Below, in pieces: positions 25,244 to 33,772 of a DNA stretch of 40,983 nt. The position numbers and the translations under genes are program-made. The notes beneath the pieces were generated by a model. It was not told where the DNA came from, did no database searches, and saw nothing but the letters and a program-made list of their open reading frames with translations. Source of the stretch: an uncultured Clostridia bacterium (GTDB lineage: Bacteria; Bacillota; Clostridia; Christensenellales; UBA1242); the NCBI GenBank assembly GCA_947584415.1, contig CANPWN010000006.1, positions 1 to 40,983 of the forward strand. Direction: 5' to 3'. Each line of letters begins with the position of its first letter. Position 1 is the first letter of the stretch.

Positions 25244-27322
25244 TCAATTTTGCGGCAAAAAATCAATTTTTCTGGTGAATAAATTGACATTTGCTAACTT
25301 TACCTTTATTTTGTCACCTATTCTAAAAATATGCTTTTGACCTTTGAGTGACAAAGATTTTTCAAAGAAAAGATAACCATCCGTTGGCAAATCTTCAATT
25401 TTAACAAGCCCTTCAACCGAGTTTTCAAGCCCAACATATATGCCATAGTTTGTGACATTTGTTATCACTCCGTCAAAAACTTCGCCTATTCTGTCTTTCA
25501 TAAGATATGCTCGCCAAAGGTCATCAACATCACGCTCCGCTTTTTCGCTGTTTCGCTCGGTGACTGAACTTTGGGTTGAAGAGTCCTCAGTAAACGCCAA
25601 AAGTTCTTCTTTGCGATTTGAAGACAACTTTTTGTGGAGGCACTCTTTGATGATTCTGTGGATTGTCAAATCCGGATATCTTCGAATTGGAGATGTGAAG
25701 TGGCAATAATACTCAAGTGCCAGACCAAAATGCCCCAAGTTTTGATTGCGGTAAAGGGCTTTTTGCAGGCTGCGAAGGATAATCTTATTTGCCGCCTGCT
25801 CATAGGTTTTGCCCTGGATAAGCGTAAGTAAATTTTGAATATATGCTGGAGTCACCTCTTTTGGCAACGGCGGACAGGCTATGCCAAGACCACTAAGCAT
25901 TTCAACAACCGCTTTGCTCTTTTCCAAGGTTGGCTTTTCGTGAACTCTATATACAAACGGAATTTTTGCGTCCGCAAATTTTTTGGCGACAGTTTCGTTG
26001 GCTATGACCATGAATTCTTCAATGAGTTTGTGGGCGTCATTTCGCTCGCGCTCTGCTACCCCCGTGACAATGCCGTTTTCATCATATAAAAACTGCGGCT
26101 CAGGGATATCCAAGTCAAGAGCACCGCGTTTGACACGGTTGTTTTCAAGAATTTTAGCAAGATGGGCCATAAGCAAAATTTCTTTTTTACACTTTTCTGC
26201 TTTTTTATCCGTTTCTTTACCCTGCATAACAGCATAAACTTGCGTGTAAGTCAGCCTTGCCCTGCTTTTTATTACACCCTCGACAATTCGGCTATCTGTG
26301 ACAATTCCCTCCTCTGAGATTGTCATGACACAACTCAGGGTCAGCCTTTCAACGCCTTCATTGAGTGAGCAGATGCCGTTGGATAGCCCTATTGGCAACA
26401 TTGGGAGCACGGATGTTGGAAAATAAGTGCTTGTGCCACGCTCATAGGCAACTTCGTCCAAAACAGAGCCATATTTGACAAATTCGCCAACATCAGCAAT
26501 ATGAACACCAAGTTCATAGCCATTTTTTAATTTTTTAATTGAAACAGCATCGTCAAAGTCGCGAGCATCCTCACCATCAATGGTAAAGGTGACAATTTTT
26601 GTGAAATCCTCTCTGCCAACCTTTTGTTTTGCTGTGACAGGCTTGTTAAGACGGTTTGCCTCCGCCTCGGCGGCGTCTGGGAACTCTTCATAGAGATTAT
26701 GTTCCCTGATTATGCTTTTTTCAAGCGCTTTAATGTCATCAGACATGCCCAGGACTTCAATCACCTGTCCTGAAATTTTGCCATTTTCACGGCGGACAAG
26801 ATTGACGACAACCTTTTCATTTACATTTGCTTTAATGCCAGTTTTAAGAAGCGGAATTTTGAACGGAATTTTTTGATTGTCCGGCTCAATAAAATAATTA
26901 TTGCTAAGTTTTATAACTCGCCCAACAATTCTTTTGACAGGTTTGATAATTTTGACAACCTCGCCATCTTGACCATTGTCACCAGAAAAGAGTTTGACAA
27001 TAACTTCATCACCATCTATTGCTCCGAGTGTGCGGTTGCCTGGGATAAAGACATCATCCTTGTCACCATTTGTGCAAAAGCCAAAACCTTTTGCGCTGCC
27101 CATATACTCGCCCTTTATGTAGCCATGTGACGGGACAACAATAAATTTGCCTTTGCGAAGTTCAAAAACCTCACCTTTTGCAAGCAAAGTTTTAAATTCC
27201 GCCTTGATTTTGTCCAAACTTACCTTCAAAGTGGTGGATAAAAATAAAAAAAGATTGTCCGGTTTTGAATAAACCAAACTATCTTTCTCTAAATATTGTT
27301 TTATCTTGTCCCTTAACATCAT
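25244..27322 (-). CDS. rnr: Ribonuclease R
   Basis: Processive 3'-5' exoribonuclease of the RNB family, which acts on structured RNA and works with tmRNA-SmpB on faulty messages. It has 692 residues: a helix-turn-helix-like start, a cold-shock region (HGYIKGEYMGSAKGFGFC, about 66-85), the RNB domain with the catalytic acidic motif DGEDARDFDDAVS (about 249-261), and a C-terminal S1 domain (GVITNVTNYGIYVGLENSVEGLVKIEDL). The Lys-rich tail found in some RNase R proteins is absent. Its start overlaps the secG stop (ATGA). Co-location with smpB and ssrA supports RNase R over RNase II. Confidence 0.94.
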   Translation of the reverse strand: MMLRDKIKQYLEKDSLVYSKPDNLFLFLSTTLKVSLDKIKAEFKTLLAKGEVFELRKGKFIVVPSHGYIKGEYMGSAKGFGFCTNGDKDDVFIPGNRTLGAIDGDEVIVKLFSGDNGQDGEVVKIIKPVKRIVGRVIKLSNNYFIEPDNQKIPFKIPLLKTGIKANVNEKVVVNLVRRENGKISGQVIEVLGMSDDIKALEKSIIREHNLYEEFPDAAEAEANRLNKPVTAKQKVGREDFTKIVTFTIDGEDARDFDDAVSIKKLKNGYELGVHIADVGEFVKYGSVLDEVAYERGTSTYFPTSVLPMLPIGLSNGICSLNEGVERLTLSCVMTISEEGIVTDSRIVEGVIKSRARLTYTQVYAVMQGKETDKKAEKCKKEILLMAHLAKILENNRVKRGALDLDIPEPQFLYDENGIVTGVAERERNDAHKLIEEFMVIANETVAKKFADAKIPFVYRVHEKPTLEKSKAVVEMLSGLGIACPPLPKEVTPAYIQNLLTLIQGKTYEQAANKIILRSLQKALYRNQNLGHFGLALEYYCHFTSPIRRYPDLTIHRIIKECLHKKLSSNRKEELLAFTEDSSTQSSVTERNSEKAERDVDDLWRAYLMKDRIGEVFDGVITNVTNYGIYVGLENSVEGLVKIEDLPTDGYLFFEKSLSLKGQKHIFRIGDKIKVKLANVNLFTRKIDFLPQN

Positions 27323-27654
27323 AATTGTGTTTTATTGAAAATCTCTGTGATAAAGTAAGCAATAACACTGACCATGATAATCGCAGAGCAAACTATTGTG
27401 ATGATTTTAAGTTTTCCATCACGCGTTGAGCCTTTGTTTTTGGAATAATAACTTTCTTGTATGCCTGTGATTGGGTCGCCTTCTGATGATGAATTGGATT
27501 GCATAAGCACAGTCACAATGATAATTATTGAGCAAGCAACAATCAAAAAGAAAAGAATATATCTGAAAATTCTAAGTCCAGTCGTTTCCAAATCAGGCCT
27601 AACTTCATTGTCAAGAAGTTGAGATATGCTGAGAAGTTTTGTGAGCAAATTCAT
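27319..27654 (-). CDS. secG: Preprotein translocase subunit SecG
   Basis: Small membrane subunit of the SecYEG channel; 111 residues. Two helices (about 30-52 and 83-106) flank a polar loop with the family pattern VLMQSNSSSEGDPITG. The N-terminus is about 25 residues longer than typical SecG. The ATG at 27654 is supported by AAGGAGA upstream. The secG-rnr-smpB-ssrA order is common in Gram-positive bacteria. Confidence 0.88.
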   Translation of the reverse strand: MNLLTKLLSISQLLDNEVRPDLETTGLRIFRYILFFLIVACSIIIIVTVLMQSNSSSEGDPITGIQESYYSKNKGSTRDGKLKIITIVCSAIIMVSVIAYFITEIFNKTQL

Positions 27655-27666
27655 GTAAGTCTCCTT

Positions 27667-27897
27667 TTATTTTATCGTGCAAATATAGATTAACATAAAC
27701 AAAACAATGGCGAGGAAGAAAAATGAGAAATATCTAAATTTAAACTTGGATGCAAGAAAGCCCTTAAACAAGTTTATTGTGAACATTGCCATCAATCCTA
27801 TTAAAACAATAAGCACAATTGCAAAGGTTGTGTCATCCCAGCCTTTTATCCAATTATTGCAATCTGTGATTATGTTGCCAAGAAGCGAAAGCACCAT
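27667..27897 (-). CDS. Small hypothetical membrane protein at the head of the secG operon
   Basis: 76 residues with two hydrophobic helices (about 25-47 and 54-74). Not recognised. GGAGG lies 6 nt before the ATG, and a strong promoter precedes it. Its place 12 nt before secG suggests a link to membrane insertion, but nothing in the sequence proves it. Confidence 0.7.
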   Translation of the reverse strand: MVLSLLGNIITDCNNWIKGWDDTTFAIVLIVLIGLMAMFTINLFKGFLASKFKFRYFSFFFLAIVLFMLIYICTIK

Positions 27898-27918
27898 AAT
27901 TTCCTCCTACCTCAAGTA

Positions 27919-27947
27919 AGTTTAGCATAAATAAAAAATTATTTCAA
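27919..27947 (-). promoter_or_regulatory. Promoter of the secG-rnr-smpB-ssrA operon
   Basis: Minus strand TTGAAA, a 17-nt spacer, TAAACT, extended -10 TG. Confidence 0.65.
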
Positions 27948-27996
27948 GCATATTGAGGCTTAAAATAAGGTTAAATATGGCGGATAATGTTAATTT

Positions 27997-28866
27997 TTAC
28001 TTTATTAACAATTCAATTTCTTTATCAAGTTGGGCAAAACTGTCCATTTTTGTCAGCGGCGGTCTTAACTCATTTTTGCACAGCCCGAGAAAATTGAGGC
28101 AATATTTGATTGGAATTGGGTTGACCTCTGCAAACAAAAGTTGATTGATTTTTGCAAGTTTTTCTTGCATTTTTAGGCTTTCTTCCCTCTTTCCTGCCAT
28201 AAAAAAGTCATAAACTTCCACAACAATCTTTGGAAAAGCATTTGCGGTCACACTTATTGCCCCGCTGCCGCCAAGCGCATAAAAGAGATAATTTTGCGCG
28301 TCTTCACCACTAAAAATGTCAATTTTTCCACGAAGTTTTGAAAAAATTTCCATAGTTTCCGCTATTGAGGGGTTTGCTTGTTTAAAACCACAGATTGACC
28401 CATCCTCTGCCATGCTTTTTAATGTTTCGGGCAAAATATTGACGCCGGTGCGAGATGGAACATTGTAAGCAATAATTTTTGCCTTTGTCGCCTTAAAAAT
28501 GGAAGCATAATATTCACATAGACCTTTTTGTGTGCAGCGGTTATAATATGGCGTGACAACCAAAAGTCCGTCTGCGCCATTTTCAAGTGCCATCTCACTT
28601 TGCTTAATTGCTTTTTTTGTGTCATTTGAGCCGCTGCCGACAATTAAGGTTAAGTCGCCTTTGTTCGCCGCACAGAATTTTATAATCTCCTTTTTCTCGC
28701 GCTGTGACATGGTGCATGGCTCACCCGTTGTGCCAAGCACACAGATTGCACTTACACCGTTATCCTTTTGATAGTCAATGAGATTTTTTAAGGCAAAATA
28801 GTCAACTTTGCCATTTTTAAAAGGTGTGACAAGCGCTGTGCAAACGCCATGAAAAAGTCCTTTCAT
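27997..28866 (-). CDS. dapA: 4-hydroxy-tetrahydrodipicolinate synthase
   Basis: Condenses pyruvate with aspartate semialdehyde, the first step of the diaminopimelate/lysine branch. It has 289 residues. Motifs: GTTGEPCTMSQREK near residue 45, TPYYNRCTQKGL near 105, Tyr134 in IAYNVPSRTG, and the Schiff-base lysine Lys162 in CGFKQANP. The ATG overlaps the asd stop (ATGA), so the enzyme is coupled to the supplier of its substrate. Confidence 0.95.
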   Translation of the reverse strand: MKGLFHGVCTALVTPFKNGKVDYFALKNLIDYQKDNGVSAICVLGTTGEPCTMSQREKKEIIKFCAANKGDLTLIVGSGSNDTKKAIKQSEMALENGADGLLVVTPYYNRCTQKGLCEYYASIFKATKAKIIAYNVPSRTGVNILPETLKSMAEDGSICGFKQANPSIAETMEIFSKLRGKIDIFSGEDAQNYLFYALGGSGAISVTANAFPKIVVEVYDFFMAGKREESLKMQEKLAKINQLLFAEVNPIPIKYCLNFLGLCKNELRPPLTKMDSFAQLDKEIELLIK

Positions 28867-29828
28867 TTCCCCTCCAACTCTTCAAAGATGTCAACTGCGT
28901 TTGACGCTGCCCCGCGCCGCAAGTTATCCGCCACAACAAACATATTAAAGGCGTTGTCGTGGCTATAATCTTGGCGAATACGGCCAACAAAAACTTCGTC
29001 TTTGCCGTCAGCAAAAATAGGCATTGGATAAACTTGCTTTTCAACATCATCTTGCACAATAACATTTTCTGCAGATGACAAAACCTTTCTTATTTCTTCG
29101 GCGGTGGCAGGCTTTTCAAGTTCAATATTGACGCTTTCACTGTGACCGTTCAAAACCGGCACTCTAACCGCCGTGGCTGTTATTTTAAGGTCACTCTTGC
29201 CAAGAATTTTGCGGCTTTCAAAAATGAGTTTGTCTTCCTCACGAGAATAACCGTTTTCAAGAAAGACATCTATGTGCGGAATAAGGTTGTTTTTTATAGG
29301 ATAGGCAAAATGATTTTGCGTGTCGTTTAATAAATCCTCAATTCCCTCTTTGCCTGCACCGGAGACCGCTTGATAGGTGGACACAACAACCCTCTTCAAT
29401 CCAAATTTTTCATCAAGAGGCTTTAAAACGGTGACGAGTTGAATTGTTGAACAGTTGGGATTTGCAAAAATTGTGTCCGTTTTTTTAAGCACTTCTCTGT
29501 TGACCTGAGGCACAACCAGCGCAACATCTTCCCTCCGCCTGAACGCATTGGAGTTGTCAATGACCTTTATGCCCTGGCAGGCAAAATATGGGATAAGTTG
29601 TCTGGATAACTCACTTTCAACTGCAAAAAAGGCATAGTCAAGATTGTAAGAGCCGAGTGTTTCAACTTCAAGTTTTTCAACTGTGACACTTTTATTAAAC
29701 ATTTCAATTTTTTTGCCAACACTGTGGCTGCCAAACAGGAAATAATTTGCCTCAATCTTCCTCTCTTCCAACACTTCAATTATTTTTCTGCCGACAAGCC
29801 CTGTCGCGCCAACTATTGCTATATTCAT
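28863..29828 (-). CDS. asd: Aspartate-semialdehyde dehydrogenase
   Basis: Reduces aspartyl phosphate to aspartate semialdehyde with NADPH. It has 321 residues. Nucleotide-binding GATGLVGRKI is at the start, the catalytic cysteine is C126 in FANPNCSTIQL, and the base histidine is in VPVLNGHSES near residue 229. A GTG at 29834 is in frame, but AGAGGTGA is better placed to serve the ATG at 29828. First gene of the asd-dapA pair. Confidence 0.95.
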   Translation of the reverse strand: MNIAIVGATGLVGRKIIEVLEERKIEANYFLFGSHSVGKKIEMFNKSVTVEKLEVETLGSYNLDYAFFAVESELSRQLIPYFACQGIKVIDNSNAFRRREDVALVVPQVNREVLKKTDTIFANPNCSTIQLVTVLKPLDEKFGLKRVVVSTYQAVSGAGKEGIEDLLNDTQNHFAYPIKNNLIPHIDVFLENGYSREEDKLIFESRKILGKSDLKITATAVRVPVLNGHSESVNIELEKPATAEEIRKVLSSAENVIVQDDVEKQVYPMPIFADGKDEVFVGRIRQDYSHDNAFNMFVVADNLRRGAASNAVDIFEELEGK

Positions 29829-29911
29829 TTTCACCTCTTTTTTATTTATTGTGAAAAATAAAAAAATGTGAAAAATAGTGTCAATTATTTTTGTTTAAAG
29901 CAAAAATAAAG

Positions 29912-29940
29912 GTGCAAATTTGTTTGAAATGTGCTACAAT
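29912..29940 (+). promoter_or_regulatory. Promoter of the gene at 29959
   Basis: GTGCAA, a 17-nt spacer, TACAAT. The -35 is only partly consensus. Confidence 0.4.
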
Positions 29941-29958
29941 CTTTGAGGAGATAAAAAA

Positions 29959-30501
29959 ATGACAAAAAGAAAAGAAATGCAAATGAAACTTTTGCAAAAT
30001 TATTTTTCAATTGAAGAAAACACCGCAACTTTAAAACTTGTTTATGGAACTTTTGCTGAACTAATCAACCCTAACTTTGGAGATGATAAAGTCGAAAAAC
30101 TTAATGACACACTTTTTTCAGATATTGAAAGTGCTGTCAATTTACTGCCAAGAAAATTTAAGTTAAATTTGCAAATTGTCATCAAAGATTTTGGTGATTA
30201 CACAAAAGAGGAGTGCGAAAAAATCATCCGCAACAACCTTTATCTCTTCGCTTATAAAGCAATCAAACGAAACAGCCGAAAACGCATAAGCGGTTTTTCT
30301 TTGATAGGTATTGGTGCAGCAATTTTGCTTGTGAGTTACTTTTTGAGAAATTATGATTTATGGTTTGATTTAATCAACATCAGCGGCACACTTTTCGTTT
30401 GGGAAGGCGTGGATATTGCATTTATTGAAAGGAATATGGAAAACATTGCAACAAAAAAACTTGCAAAATCAATCAAAAATATCACCGTTCAAGGCGAATA
30501 A
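29959..30501 (+). CDS. Hypothetical protein with a C-terminal hairpin of two membrane segments
   Basis: 180 residues, not recognised. The first 105 residues look soluble and helical. A basic patch (KAIKRNSRKRI) precedes two hydrophobic segments (about 112-128 and 136-155), and the end is Lys-rich. GAGGAG lies 8 nt before the ATG. It is monocistronic, between a promoter and a terminator. Confidence 0.75.
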   Translation: MTKRKEMQMKLLQNYFSIEENTATLKLVYGTFAELINPNFGDDKVEKLNDTLFSDIESAVNLLPRKFKLNLQIVIKDFGDYTKEECEKIIRNNLYLFAYKAIKRNSRKRISGFSLIGIGAAILLVSYFLRNYDLWFDLINISGTLFVWEGVDIAFIERNMENIATKKLAKSIKNITVQGE

Positions 30502-30507
30502 TGAATT

Positions 30508-30534
30508 AAAAAAGATGCGTAAACGCATCTTTTT
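30508..30534. terminator. Bidirectional Rho-independent terminator
   Basis: AAAAGATGCG, short loop TAAA, CGCATCTTTTT, between converging stops at 30501 and 30537. Confidence 0.85.
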
Positions 30535-30536
30535 CT

Positions 30537-30869
30537 TTATCTTTCAATTTCTGATTCAAAATACTGCTCTTGGAACTCAGTTAGCGCGCGGATTTGCTCG
30601 TCAGAATAATTCCTGCCATCTGCCATAACAACAAGTTTGTCATCGTCATCGTTCGTTCGGTGAATTATTGCAACAACCTTGCCCTCAAATTCGTCAAGCG
30701 GCTCATGTTCACCAAGCACATAAGCGTCAAGTTCCTCACCATCTCCCGACACAGTTCCTGGGACATAACCATAGTTGACGGGATAAACAAATCCGTGCTT
30801 TGGATGTTTGCTGCCAAGCGGTCTGTCCATCACCACCTTTACAGTTTTACCAAGATATTCTTCGTTCAT
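30537..30869 (-). CDS. Short inorganic pyrophosphatase-like protein (family I)
   Basis: 110 residues from the ATG at 30869, which has AAGGAG upstream. It keeps the core of family I pyrophosphatases: HPKHGFVYPVNYGYVPGTVSGDGEELDAYVLG, with the acidic metal-binding signature. The usual enzyme is about 165-220 residues; N- and C-terminal parts are missing here. From general knowledge such short forms are seen in Clostridia, but activity is not certain. It follows the GNAT gene by 10 nt. Confidence 0.8.
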   Translation of the reverse strand: MNEEYLGKTVKVVMDRPLGSKHPKHGFVYPVNYGYVPGTVSGDGEELDAYVLGEHEPLDEFEGKVVAIIHRTNDDDDKLVVMADGRNYSDEQIRALTEFQEQYFESEIER

Positions 30870-30879
30870 TTTTTTCTCC

Positions 30880-31422
30880 TTATTTTGTAATTGCATACAT
30901 TTTTGCATCATATAAACTTCCGTCACGGCGGCAGTCATATTTTTTCAATGTGCCTTCATATTCCATGCCAATTTTTTCCATAACTCTTTGGCTTGCAATG
31001 TTTTCAACATTTGCAAAGGCCTCTATTCTTTCAAAGCCGACCTCTTGCAATGTTTTGACAACAGCTTTGGCGGCTTCGGTCGCGAAACCTTTTCCGCGAA
31101 CATCTGAGGACATATACCAAACCAAATCTGCCATTCTGCGGTCATCATCTTGCCTGTAAACACAAATTCTGCCAACAAGTTTGTTTGTCGCTTTTTCTAT
31201 AATTCCCCAATCATAAAACTTCTTGCTTTTGTAACTTTCTGCCAGTTTTCCAGTGATATAGTCAACCGCCATCTTGCAAGTGTAATTTGCAGGTATGCCG
31301 GCAAGATAATCTTGCACATCCTTGTCATTGAGAAGGTCGCAAAGAGGTTGTGCATCTTTGAGTGCAACTTTCCTTAATATCAACCTTTCAGTTTCAATTC
31401 GCTTTGTTCCAAGGTGTTTCAT
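30880..31422 (-). CDS. GNAT family N-acetyltransferase, RimJ/RimL type
   Basis: 180 residues. The start LGTKRIETERLILRKVALKDAQPL and the acetyl-CoA loop DVRGKGFATEAAKAVV (about 115-130) are typical of the RimJ/L branch, followed by ANVENIASQRVMEKIGMEYEG. The target (ribosomal protein, antibiotic or small amine) cannot be told from sequence. AGGAGG precedes the ATG. Confidence 0.88.
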   Translation of the reverse strand: MKHLGTKRIETERLILRKVALKDAQPLCDLLNDKDVQDYLAGIPANYTCKMAVDYITGKLAESYKSKKFYDWGIIEKATNKLVGRICVYRQDDDRRMADLVWYMSSDVRGKGFATEAAKAVVKTLQEVGFERIEAFANVENIASQRVMEKIGMEYEGTLKKYDCRRDGSLYDAKMYAITK

Positions 31423-31436
31423 TTGTCCTCCTGCTT

Positions 31437-31513
31437 TTATAATATCAAATTTTTTTCTATTTCTGCAACAATTTCATCATTATTAAACTTTTTGACGGGA
31501 AATGTTTTTTCAT
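31437..31513 (-). pseudogene. Micro-ORF with an apparent one-base frameshift
   Basis: Between the lipoprotein and the GNAT gene, GGAG precedes an ATG at 31513. As written it encodes 18 residues, ending at 31457. One more A in the A6 run right after the ATG would instead give a 25-residue peptide ending KKFNNDEIVAEIEKNLIL at 31437, which looks more protein-like. It may be a remnant, a sequencing error or chance. Confidence 0.3.
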
Positions 31514-31515
31514 TT

Positions 31516-32286
31516 TTACTCCTTTATTGCAAATTCTTCAAGATTTGGAAGAGCGACATCACCTGTGGCTGACTCGACCAAAATCTTTTGTTTAAGATTG
31601 ATTGTGTTAACATTTTCGCCTGTTATGACCAAAGTGTTATTTTCGGCTATGGAGGAATATTTAACTCTCGCGTGACCCAAATAAACATCTTCAATTTCAA
31701 ATTTTATGGTTGTCAAAACTGTGCTTACGCCTGCCGTTTGTTTAACATTTTGCGTTCCGCTTGTTCGCAAAGTGATTTCTTTTCCATTTGTCTCTTTTTC
31801 AATTTTGTTATATTCCTTCGTCTGTTCAATATCAACGCCATCTTGACTTGTTTCAATCTCTTGCCCGAACATGACAGCTTGTGTCACATACTGCATATAT
31901 GTAACTTTTCTTGCAAAGTCAGAAGGGTTGTCAAAGTCTGGCTGCATGTTTGGGTCATATTCAAAACAGTCTTTTTCGCCATTTTCATCAACATAAATCA
32001 CATTGTCAAAAAAGTAAATGGCCGTGTCGGGTCTGCTTGCAATTTTCATTTTCATTTTTAAAGCGTCGCCCTCTTTGACGCAGCGTGCTTCAATAATTTT
32101 TTCGCCGCTATCAGAAAAACTTGCAAACGAATAATTTGTGAAAAATTTATCTGATGAAGATATGATTTGATTATATTCTTCTTCGCTTATGTTTACTGTC
32201 TTGACACTATTGCAGCCTGTTAATGTAAAAACGCACAACAGGGCAATCAAGCATGTTGAAAATGTTGCAAGAAAAAACTTTTTCAT
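31516..32286 (-). CDS. Hypothetical lipoprotein
   Basis: 256 residues from the ATG at 32286, which follows AGAGGTGA. The signal peptide ends in a lipobox, LTGC, at about residue 25, so it should be a lipid-anchored surface protein. The mature part is mixed alpha/beta with no family motif I recognise; the layout resembles LolA-like or LppX-like carriers only in size. It has its own promoter and is probably transcribed together with the GNAT and pyrophosphatase genes. Confidence 0.8.
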   Translation of the reverse strand: MKKFFLATFSTCLIALLCVFTLTGCNSVKTVNISEEEYNQIISSSDKFFTNYSFASFSDSGEKIIEARCVKEGDALKMKMKIASRPDTAIYFFDNVIYVDENGEKDCFEYDPNMQPDFDNPSDFARKVTYMQYVTQAVMFGQEIETSQDGVDIEQTKEYNKIEKETNGKEITLRTSGTQNVKQTAGVSTVLTTIKFEIEDVYLGHARVKYSSIAENNTLVITGENVNTINLKQKILVESATGDVALPNLEEFAIKE

Positions 32287-32304
32287 TTTCACCTCTTTTT
32301 ATAA

Positions 32305-32332
32305 ATTATAGCAAAAAGTCATCAAATCTCAA
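32305..32332 (-). promoter_or_regulatory. Promoter of the lipoprotein gene
   Basis: Minus strand TTGAGA, a 16-nt spacer, TATAAT, with TG before the -10. Confidence 0.65.
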
Positions 32333-32338
32333 ACTTTT

Positions 32339-33424
32339 TTAGGGTTTTATCTTCTCCCATGGGAATTCTGGCCTGCCAAAATGTCCGTAGCACGCCGTCT
32401 GCTTGTAAATTGGTTTTAACAGGTCAAGTTCGCGTATGATGTCATTTGGTCTGAAACTGAAATTGTTTGAAACATATTTTTCTATCTCGCGCATAGGTTT
32501 GTGATTTGTGCCAAAACACTCTATGTAAATCGACACGGGATTGGAAAGACCTATCGCATAGGCAACCTGAATTTCGCACTCGTCAGCAAAGCCGTGAGCA
32601 ACAACATTTTTTGCAACATAGCGCGCATAATAAGCGCCCGACCTGTCAACTTTGGTTGCATTTTTGCTTGAAAAACAGCCGCCGCCAACCCTTCCAACGC
32701 CACCATAGGTGTCAACAACAATTTTTCTACCCACACAACCGCTGTCACCAAAACTTCCCCAAATTGTGAATTTGCCGCTCGGATTGATGATGATTTTTGT
32801 ATTTTTACTTACAAAATGCGAATATTTTTTAAGCACCGGCGATATAACCTCTTTCATAATTGTGCTTTTGATATCCTCTTGCGAAAGTTTTTCCGAGTGC
32901 GACACACTCATCAAGATTGTTGCAAGTTTTTGCGGTTTTTTGCCATCATATATCACTGACACTTGGCTTTTTGCATCTGCGAAATAGTCCGAAGTTCCCC
33001 TTCTAAATTCATCATACTTTTTGACAAGTTTGTGGGCAAGCATGATTGGAAGTGGCATAAATTCCTCTGTTTCTGCCGTTGCATAGCCATAGACCATGCC
33101 TTGGTCATTTGCACATAACTCTTCCTTTACCACCGCTTGATTGATGTCGGGACTTTGCTCGCTTATCTCACTCACAATTTTAAACTCATTTTCGTAGCCA
33201 ATATCTTTCAGCACGCCGCGCGCTATGGCCGCATAGTCAATCTTCGCCTTTGTTGTCGCCTCTCCATAGATAAATAATTTGTCATTTTTGATGGCGCACT
33301 CCACCGCCATTTGGCTTAAAGGGTCTTGTCTGAGTGCCTCGTCTAAAAAAGCGTCTGCAATTGTGTCGCAGGTTTTGTCGGGGTGACCAATATTGACTGA
33401 TTCACTTGTCACAATTCTTTTCAT
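32339..33424 (-). CDS. metK: S-adenosylmethionine synthetase
   Basis: Makes S-adenosylmethionine from methionine and ATP. ESVNIGHPDKTCDTIADAFLD opens the protein, with catalytic His14; CANDQGMVYGYA and GGCFSSKNATKVDRSGAYYARYVAKN follow. At 361 residues it is shorter than the usual 380-400. The glycine-rich loop differs from the classical GGGAFSGKDPTKVDRS at several positions (SSKNA in place of SGKDP). AAAGGAG precedes the ATG. A SAM-I riboswitch controls it. Confidence 0.93.
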   Translation of the reverse strand: MKRIVTSESVNIGHPDKTCDTIADAFLDEALRQDPLSQMAVECAIKNDKLFIYGEATTKAKIDYAAIARGVLKDIGYENEFKIVSEISEQSPDINQAVVKEELCANDQGMVYGYATAETEEFMPLPIMLAHKLVKKYDEFRRGTSDYFADAKSQVSVIYDGKKPQKLATILMSVSHSEKLSQEDIKSTIMKEVISPVLKKYSHFVSKNTKIIINPSGKFTIWGSFGDSGCVGRKIVVDTYGGVGRVGGGCFSSKNATKVDRSGAYYARYVAKNVVAHGFADECEIQVAYAIGLSNPVSIYIECFGTNHKPMREIEKYVSNNFSFRPNDIIRELDLLKPIYKQTACYGHFGRPEFPWEKIKP

Positions 33425-33455
33425 TTTCTTCTCCTTTTCCCCATAAAAAGTTTAA

Positions 33456-33482
33456 GAAAAAACCCATCGAAATTGATGGGTT
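33456..33482 (-). terminator. Riboswitch terminator of metK
   Basis: ACCCATC, loop AATTTC, GATGGGT, then a U-run on the minus strand. The first arm can also pair with GATGGGT at the 3' end of the aptamer, giving an antiterminator. Confidence 0.85.
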
Positions 33483-33498
33483 AATTTTCATATTCAAT

Positions 33499-33588
33499 TT
33501 ACCCATCGCATCAGCCATTAGCACCTTGCCATTTTGCAGGTTGCTGTGTGGTCACTGGGGCTGTCCCTCGCACACTCTTTATGGATAA
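33499..33588 (-). promoter_or_regulatory. SAM-I riboswitch (S-box) aptamer
   Basis: Minus strand order: P1 arm TTATCCAT, AGAGTGTGCGAGGGACAGCC, ACAGCAACCTGC, AAGGTGCTAA, and the closing arm ATGGGTAA. These are the conserved S-box blocks. With the terminator at 33456-33482 it should switch metK off when SAM is plentiful. Confidence 0.92.
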
Positions 33589-33592
33589 AATC

Positions 33593-33620
33593 ATTATAAC
33601 ATACTTTTAGCATTTGTCAA
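33593..33620 (-). promoter_or_regulatory. Promoter of the metK riboswitch transcript
   Basis: Minus strand TTGACA, a 16-nt spacer, TATAAT, extended -10 TG. Confidence 0.8.
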
Positions 33621-33734
33621 AGGTTTTTTGAAACATTGTCACAAAAAGCGTTTTTTTGGCGTGGCAGGAAATAAAAAACGAGGCTTTAAGTTACTTAGAT
33701 GGGCGCCTATTTGATGTGATAAGTGATTTCGAAG

Positions 33735-33772
33735 AAAAAGTCCCTTGCCTAAATTGAGCAAGGGGCTTTTTT
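33735..33772 (-). terminator. Terminator at the end of the decarboxylase gene
   Basis: GCCCCTTGC pairs with GCAAGGGAC around a 9-nt loop; A- and T-runs extend the stem on both sides. It starts at the stop codon of the decarboxylase gene. Confidence 0.8.
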
